The notes under the pieces: model-generated
Database searches by the model: none
Seen by the model: only the letters and a program-made list of their open reading frames with translations
Told to the model about the DNA's origin: nothing
Translations under genes and position numbers: made by a program
DNA from: Dipteris shenzhenensis
Lineage: Eukaryota; Polypodiophyta; Polypodiopsida; Gleicheniales
DNA: 64,000 nucleotides
Direction: 5' to 3' (one strand)
Assembly (NCBI GenBank): GCA_047967505.1
Contig: CM106539.1
Part shown: positions 56,826-64,000 of the stretch, in pieces
Numbering within the stretch: position 1 is the stretch's first letter
Layout: each line of letters opens with the position of its first letter

Positions 56826-57345
56826 GTGGTTCATGACATCCCTCCCTGCCTCACCTTTCTCTCCTCCCTCAGCCCCTCCTTGCCTCCCTACCCCTGCCCC
56901 CTCTACACAACCCTTCCCCCGCTATCTTTCCCCGCCCCCTTCCCCTACACGTGAACCCCCTCCCCCCCGCCCCCTACCCCTGCACCCTCATCCCTCTCCC
57001 TTGCCCCCCTTCCCCTACCCCCTAAGGCTCTACCCTTGCCCCTTGCCTCCGCATCCGTAGCCCCTACCCTTGCCCCCTAGCTCTGTCCCCTCAGCCCCTA
57101 CCCTTGCCCTGCCCCCCTCCCCCTGCCTCCCTCAACTCCTATCCCACCCCTTCAGCCCCTCTGCCTCACCCCTCCCTTTCTCCTTCAGCCCCTATCCTTT
57201 CATCCCCCCCCCCCTTGTTTTTCAGCCTATTCCTCCCCCCCCTCCTAGCCTCTCCTAGCCTCTCTCTCACCCTCTGCCTTCACCCTCTTCTATCCTCTTT
57301 CTTATACTCTCCTGTGCCTTCACCCTCTTCTCTATCCTAAGCAGT
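56826..57345 (+). repeat. C-rich low-complexity tract
   Basis: About 520 bp of CCCCT, CCCTGCCCC and CCCTACCCTTGCCCC units, with a run of at least nine C at about 57,207-57,216. Pro/Ser/Leu frames are artefacts. Confidence 0.9.
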
Positions 57346-57493
57346 GTTTTTAGTTGGACGGAGCTCGAGTTTTCCTTTCCACCATGATTGATGATGGCTC
57401 TTCCTTCAGACAATCCTCATCTGCTTCCACCGGCCACACGAAAACCATCACATTCTCAAAAGATGAGTTGCAACAACTAAAAAAAGATACAGA

Positions 57494-60487
57494 GGTGAAC
57501 CCTATATGTGGGTCTCAAACCAAACTCAGCTAACTAAGGTGGCATACTAACTGAGCCACTAACTAGAGTACATAAAGATAGCTGTCATCTAGCTATTATT
57601 CATGGGCGGTGTACCAACTGCATCTGTAGCTACCAAGTCGGTGACATAAATGCACAACGGTCACCCTGGCATATCACGAGTGGAGCTGAATATCTCAACA
57701 CTCCCCTTCGAGCTCAATCCCAATTCTTGCACACTAAACAGGTCTCTGAACTTGCGCAGCTTCTCTACGCCCAATGCCTTCATGAATATGTCAGCTACCT
57801 GATCCTCTGTGCTGACATAAACTAGATCAATAAAACCTACAAGAACCTTCTCCTACACATAGTGATAATGCACCTCAATGTGCTTTGTTCTAGCATGATA
57901 GACTGAGTTATTTGCCAAGTGTATACTGCTCATGTTGTCACAATAAATGACAACTGGCCCATCTGTAGAGTGATGCATATCATAAAGTAGCTTATGCAAC
58001 CAAGCTACCTCACATGCAGCCATTACTGCACCCCTGTACTCAGCCTCTATGCTCAACAAGGCAACTATAGGCCATTTCTTGCTGCTCCAAGTGACTGCAG
58101 CACTCCAAAAGAGAACACATATCCACTGGTAGATCATCTATTAGAAATACTACCAACCCAATCAGCATCAGTGTATCCATGCAACTGTATCTGAACCCCA
58201 GTCTCATAAAATAGTCCATACTGCAATGTGGACTTCACATACCTCAGTATGCATCTAGCCGCATCCAAATGCGGTTTCCTTGGAGCCTGCATAAACTGAC
58301 TTACCAAACCAAAAGCATAGCTCAAATTTGGCCTAGTAATAATCATATAAATAAAACTTCCTACTATGCATCTGTACATAGTAGGGTCTTCTAGAAGCTC
58401 ACCTGCATTTGCGCTCAGCTTCACATTCTGCTCCAAAGGAACTGAAATAGGCTTACAACCTGTCATCCCATATTTGGACAGCATGTCCAATCCATACAGC
58501 CTCTGCAAGAGCCATATCCCACTTGTGGATCTAATCACCTCAATGCCCAAGAAGTAATGCAGCTCTCCCAAATCCTTCATCTCAAACTTCTACTTCAATA
58601 GCATTTTCACATGAAGGATATCTTCATCACTATCACTTGTGATGATCAAATCATCAACATAAATGACAAGCAACATAATACCTTTCTCTGTTTTTCTCAC
58701 ATAAAGTAAGAAATCTGCCTTGGAAATCTAAAAGCCAATAGTGACAAGATACTGTCCTATCTTGTCAGACCATGCTCTAGGTGCTTGCTTCAAGCCATAC
58801 AAGGCTTTCTTCAACCTGCAAACGAGCTCAGGATGAACAGCATGGACATAACCTGGTGCCTACTCCATATAGACTTCTTGCAAATCACCATGCAAAAAGG
58901 CATTGTTTACATCCATCTGATGTAAAGACCATCCGTTTGATGCAGCCATAGCAATGACTGCTCTTACAATTGCCATCCTTGCCGGACTGAATGTTTCTTC
59001 ATAATCAATGCCATATGTCTGTGCATACCCCTTGACAACTAATCTTGCCTTGTATCTGTTCAGAGAACCATTTGCATTGTGCTTCACCTTATAAACCCAC
59101 TTGCAGCCAATTGCATTCTTGTCTTTAGGCAAAGGCACCAATTCCCATGTAGCATTTACTTCCAAGGCATCCATTTCTTCATCCATGGCTTTCTCCCATA
59201 TTTCGTTTCCCATGGCTTGCTCAAAAGAAGTGGGTTCTGGTTCATGTATCACTTTGATCATAAAGGCATAGTGAATGGCTGTAAATCCATCATATTTCAG
59301 CCTATCCACAGGATATTTAGCTCTGGTAGACCTGCGCAAAATAGGCTCACTACCAGGTGCTCTCAACACATCCCTTGTCTTCCTTACTCCAGGTGTAATA
59401 ACAAAAGGAATACCCAACTCATCATCAAGGCTCTGTCTGAGCCACTAGATTCACCATCCACATAAGAGTGACCTGCATTCACATCAACCATGGGATGATC
59501 TATTTTCTCTTTTTGTTTTCGTGATACTTGCATACCCCTATCTGCATTGCTTTGAGGAGATCCTCTTGATCTCAATCTGCCTGTCCATGGTGAAGTATGT
59601 GAAGCACTGCTAGAGCACACTATAGGTCCACTAATATTTTGTGATTGCTACTGTGAATTCTGTGTAGCATTACCATTTTGTGCATCTACATCATCAATCA
59701 CATTTACTGGTTTATACCAGCTGCTCATCTCATCAAAAACAACATCTTTGCTCATTGTAAACTTACAAGTAGAAGGGTTATAGCATCTATACAGCAGAGA
59801 ATAACGAATAAAGATGCACTTCTTAGCTTTTAGATCCAACATGGATCTCAACTCATCTGGCACCTGAACATAGGCAATGCAACCAAAAACTTTCAAATGA
59901 GAAATATCTGGTTTCCTACCAGTATACCTGTCCTCTGGCATCATGCCATGTATTGCTGTAGTGGGAGTCTTGTTCATTATGTAGATTGCTGTAGTAACTA
60001 CTTCAACCCAATAATAATCTGGCAGGTCTTTTTCACTAAGCATGGCACGAGATACCTCTCCAATCTGCCTGTTTTTCCTTTCTGTAAGTCCATTTTGTTG
60101 TGGGGTATGACCATGAATATTGCTGCTTTATGCCATGCTCCTGGAGGAAACTTGCAAACTCATTTGAGCGGTACTCTCCCCCTGCATCTGACCTTAAACA
60201 TTTTATTTGCAAGCCTGTTTCTTTTTCAACCATAGCTTTAAAAGCTTTGAAATGCCCAAACACTTCACTTTTCTTTTTCATAAAATACACCCAAACTTTT
60301 CTGCTGTAGTCATCAATAAAAGTGACAAAATAATGACAGCCTCCAATAGATGCAGCTTTAGTAGTCCACACATCAGAGTGGATTAATTCCAATGGCCTCT
60401 TACTCTCTTGAACATGTTTAGGAAATGGTTTCCTTGCCTGTTTTCCAAATTGACAAGCTTCACATACCTTATGCATTTCTACAACCT
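57494..60487 (-). mobile_element. Copia remnant, truncated at both ends
   Basis: The low-coordinate end is a partial LTR (57,494-57,700, ending ATCTCAACA) lacking its first ~130 bp; the high-coordinate end stops in the integrase region at about 60,486, where another LTR begins. Same family as 32.1 and 42.0 kb. Gag, protease and the other LTR are missing. Confidence 0.88.
57710..60486 (-). pseudogene. Copia integrase-RT-RNase H, decayed
   Basis: From about 60,486 down: VVEMHKVCEACQFGKQ, integrase core (LIHSDVWTTKAA, FIDDYSRK, LRSDAGGEY), frame loss after HGIKQQYSW near 60,110, the tail (KTPTTAIHGMMPEDRY, GCIAYVQVPDEL), an acidic linker, RT ([32 protein letters not shown], then a frameshift at about 58,860), further RT and RNase H (58,580-57,853; YTDADW, AEYRGA, HIEVHYHYV). 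Several single-base stops and short deletions. Confidence 0.88.
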
Positions 60488-60753
60488 TGTGTGAGTGGAA
60501 GGGAGAGAGCAAAGTGTGAGAGCAGGAGCAAGAGAGAGAGAGAGAGCTAGAAATGATAGTTGCAATAGATGAGAGTGTTACAACTAAAGAGAGTGATAGG
60601 TTTTGTCTAAGTGACAAAACCTTATCCTTCACTAACTGTAGTTAGTGAACTAACTGTGGTTAGGGGGAAAAACCACTAAGTGAGGGAAAAGTGCCCCTAA
60701 CCTACTTATTACATTACATTGGTCACTGCTAAATTATAACAATAATTCTAACA
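60488..60753 (-). repeat. 3' LTR of the last copia (about 266 bp)
   Basis: On the + strand it runs from TGTGTGAGTGG to TTCTAACA, followed by CCTCCCTGCAGTG, a polypurine tract in reverse complement. Contains an AG microsatellite at about 60,531-60,545. Confidence 0.75.
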
Positions 60754-63700
60754 CCTCCCTGCAGTGCCAATGTCATGTACAAGGAAATGATCAATCACCA
60801 AAAGGAGATAAGTTCAGGGCACTGTGAAATGCCTCAAACTTTTCACGTGGAAGTGCTTTGGTGAAAATGTCTGCAACATTGTCATGTGTTGACACATAGA
60901 TTATACTGATCTCTCCTGCATGCAACTTCTCTCTGACGTAGTGATAGTGAACCTCAATGTGCTTTGTGCGAGCATGAAACATAGGATTCTTTGCCACTAC
61001 AATAGCACTCTGACTATCAGTGAGAATTGGAGAAGGACCCTCCAATGAAAGATGAAGATCAGAAAATAAACGACGCAACCAAACACATTCAACTATCACT
61101 GTGAAAGCTGCCCTGTACTCAGCTTCACATGAAGAGGTAGCCATTGTAGATTGTTTCTTGCTTAACCAAGAAATACAAGCTTTGCCCAAAAAGAAACAAT
61201 TGCCACTTGTGGACTGCCTAGTGTCATAGTCTCCAACTGAATCTGAGTCACTGTAGGCATGCATCTGCAAGTCACCCCCCCTGGGAAACATCAAGCCAAA
61301 AGACTTGGTACCTTGCAAATAACAGAAGATGCGTTTTACAGCCTGCCAATGCATAGTCTTTGGGCTATGCATATATCTACTCCCCTGAGAAACCACAAAC
61401 TGAATATCAGGTCGTGTATTGCAGAGATAAATGAGGCATCCAACAGCCTGACTGTAGAGTGTGACATCAATTGATTCACTTGCATCATGCATTGTAAGCT
61501 TCAGGCTCCATAGGAGTAGCTATGGGCTTACTATCTTGCATGTTGAATCTATCCAAGAGTTTCTGCACATACTTGGATTGAGACATAACGATGCCACTTT
61601 TCTCTTGAGTGAACTGGATCCCCAAATAAAAGTGTAGCAGCCCCAAATCTGACATGTCAAAAGTGGTCTGCAATTCAGCTTTAAAATCTGCAATATTATC
61701 TTCATTTGACCTTGTGAGCAATAAGTCATCTACATAAAGAATGATGACTAAAATATCCCCCCCATCCTTCTTGATGTAGAGGGTGCTCTCAGTTGGACTA
61801 TTGTGTAGCCCCTTACTGGTCAGAAAGGCATGAATTTTGGCATACCATGCACGTGGGGCTTGTTTCAGCCCATACAAAGCTTTATTCAGTTTGCATACCT
61901 GAAGTGCATTTCTTGAAATTTCAAAGCCTGGAGGTTGTTTGACATAAACCTCTTCCAACAAGTCTCCATTAAGGAAGGCTATTTTTATGTCCAACTAATG
62001 AACATTCCATTGAAAATTTGCAGCCATGGCGATAACTGACCGGATGGTTGTCATTTTGGATGTAGGAGCAAAAGTCTCCTCATAGTCTATGCCCTTTTTC
62101 TGAGCATATCCTTTTGCAACCAGCCTTGCCTTGTGCCTATCAATTGTCCCATCTAGCTTACTTTTAACTTTGAAAACCCACCGTGTACCTATGGCATGTT
62201 TACCTGGTGGCAAATCGACAACTTCCCATGTCTGATTTTTCTGAATGGACTGCAATTATCTTGTGCCTCTTCAAATATCTCACGCTCCTTCTCATCAAGA
62301 AGAGTACCTGCATAAGCTAATTCAACTGAAAGAGAACCTCCCCCATGCCTTACTGCACTCCAAGTTCTGCCAGCTAATGGAGTATCAATTTTACTCTCCC
62401 TTAGAGTTTGTAACAACCAATTTGGGACTGTTTTTGCTGCATGTATATTTGCAATTTCTTACTGAACAACCTCTTCCACAGCTTGTGGAGGTGGTAAGAC
62501 ATCCTGTGGCTAAATTGGAGCATGTGGAGGTATTTGAAAATTTTGATTTGCATCAGATATATCAGTAGGGGAACCCAAGGCAATGGGTAGTAATCCCTCA
62601 AAGACATCATCGGAAGAAGTAGGCAAATCAAATTCAACTTGAGTGTGAGCTGAATTTTTTGAAAATATAACATCTCTATAGATAATAATCTTGCGTGTGA
62701 TAGGATTATAGAGACGGTAGCCCTTGCTCTCTACATTGTACCCAACAAAAATGCATTTGATTGCCTTATCAGACAACTTATGTTGAAACTCAACGGGCAC
62801 ATGAGCATATGCAAGGCATCCAAAAGCACGGAAATGATCCACAGAAGGCTTTCTCCCTTGCCAAACTTCATAGGGAGTCTTGGTCTTCAAAGCTTTTGTG
62901 GGTGCCCGATTCAAAACATAATTGGTACACATGAGACCTTCAAGCCAAAATTTGTGAGGCAATTTTTTGCTTTTTAACATGCATCTATCCATCTCCATAA
63001 TAGTATGATTTTTCCTCTTAGCTTTGCCATTTTGTTGAGGAGTTAGCCTCACTGTAAGCTGATGTACAATGCCCTTGTCTTTCAAAAAAGCATCAAAATT
63101 TGTAGACAAATACTCCCCTCCTCTATCTGTGCATAATGTCTGTATCTTGAGTCCTGATTCATTCTCAACCATGGCTGCAAAGTGTTTGAAAACCATAAAC
63201 ACTTTTGATTTACGTTTCAGCCCATAAACCCAAGTGTAGTTGGAGTAGTCATCTATAAAAGTGACAAAGTAAAGATGACCACCCAATGATGGAGTCCTCA
63301 TGGGACCACAGACATCACTATGAATAAGCTATAATTTTCGAGAATAGTTTTTATTGATCCATCTTTCTTAAAAGGAAATCTATGAATTTTACCAAGAATG
63401 CACCCTTCATAGGCATGTGGAGGAGGTGTTTCAAGAGGAGGCAATGTATCAACCATAGCATGTTTTTGAAGCGTCATCAAGCTGCCATAATGCATGTGTC
63501 CGTATCTGGCATGCCATAACTCTGCATTCTGCATAGCAGCAGTAGGAGTGGAAACTGCAAGAGCATGTGCTAGTCTTTTCTCATACATGTCAAGCTGAAA
63601 AAGACCACGTAACAAAGTGCCAGACAATCTCAAGGCATAGTCATGCTTTCTATCATGGACTGCATACTTGTCATCTTCAAAAATGACTTGAAATCCAGCT

Positions 63701-64000
63701 CTGTTAAGAGTGGACACTAAAAGTAGATTTTTTGTGATACCAGGCACATACAAGACATTAGAAATTTTGAATGTTGAGCCATCAATGGCTGTAAGTTCCA
63801 CTTCTCCTGTACCACGAATTGAATAGGAGGAGTTGTTGGCACATGTGACCTTTTTACCAATGGGAGGTGGATGCAGAGATGTGAAAAGACACTTCTTGGA
63901 AGTGATATGCTTTGAGGCACCGCTATCAAAATACCATGTATTTTGTGTCTCATTGACACTGAAAGCTTATGCATCCTTGGAAGAATCATAACTACATGTC
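60754..64000 (-). mobile_element. Copia element, 3' half, running off the window
   Basis: A different copia family from the one at 57.5 kb, inserted into (or joined to) its integrase. It continues past 64,000, so the 5' LTR, PBS and gag are outside. Confidence 0.88.
60791..64000 (-). pseudogene. Copia protease-integrase-RT-RNase H with frame breaks
   Basis: From the window end down: the protease region near 63,920 (YFDSGASKHIT-like, frame-broken), pre-integrase (63,801-63,298; VLYVPGITKNLL, LWHARYGHMHYGSL, CILGK), integrase (63,301-62,510; FVTFIDDYSNYTWVY, LCTDRGGEY, TPQQNGKAKRKN, where Lys stands at the usual catalytic Glu position), RT N-part (62,255-61,995; TRWVFKVKS, KARLVAKGYAQKKG), RT palm (61,994-61,485; YVDDLLLT) and RNase H (61,492-60,791; [22 protein letters not shown]). 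At least four frame breaks. Confidence 0.88.

Noticed and set aside
56824-57340. Proline-rich protein (extensin-like)
   Set aside because: No repeated SPPPP motif in a stable frame; C-rich low-complexity DNA explains all frames.

Overview
The window is nuclear plant DNA. One host gene is visible: a four-exon growth-regulating factor (GRF) transcription factor gene at about 22.2-25.5 kb on the + strand. It is recognised by QLQ and WRC domains and by the FFD, TQL and GGPL motifs; GRFs of this layout occur only in plants. Almost everything else is retrotransposon sequence, mostly Ty1/copia, with some Ty3/gypsy, one LINE and one small inverted-repeat element, plus simple repeats. The long GRF, the absence of a recognisable miR396 site in it, and the transposon load suggest a large-genome non-seed land plant, perhaps a fern. 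That is inference; nothing here fixes the species.

Layout. 0-8.9 kb: minus-strand Ty3/gypsy sequence in two head-to-tail copies (integrase, spacer, then an unusual coiled-coil extra ORF), with a gag between them, interrupted at 2.1-4.3 kb by an LTR/PBS fragment and purine-rich repeats. 8.9-12.6 kb: + strand copia with LTR and PBS, recognisable gag missing. 12.6-16.4 kb: minus-strand copia, truncated, with one LTR. 16.4-22.0 kb: intergenic, with a diverged direct-repeat pair and a GC-rich patch. 22.0-25.5 kb: GRF, with possible upstream ORFs. 25.5-27.9 kb: flank with a tandem 0.3 kb duplication. 28.0-29.9 kb: decayed copia. 29.9-30.8 kb: LTR-like sequence with a run of 28 G. 30.8-37.3 kb: + strand LINE split by a minus-strand copia (32,139-35,518). 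37.7-40.1 kb: gypsy gag-protease remnant. 40.1-40.6 kb: CT microsatellites. 40.6-55.7 kb: a three-level nest. 56.8-57.3 kb: C-rich tract. 57.5-60.5 kb and 60.5-64.0 kb: two more minus-strand copia elements, the second running off the window.

The best-preserved mobile element is the innermost copia at 43,427-48,732: LTRs that read as identical, a 5-bp target duplication with one mismatch, and a 1,269-residue gag-pol reading frame without stops. Its integrase core nevertheless lacks about 70 residues, including the catalytic glutamate. It looks young but unable to integrate on its own, which suggests it moved with integrase supplied in trans. It sits inside a decayed copia (42,009-52,879, perfect TSD ATCAT), which sits inside sequence bounded by an older direct-repeat pair. 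Three copia copies (32.1, 42.0 and 57.5 kb) belong to one family.

The genes do not form an operon or pathway: this is one regulatory gene in transposon-rich intergenic DNA.
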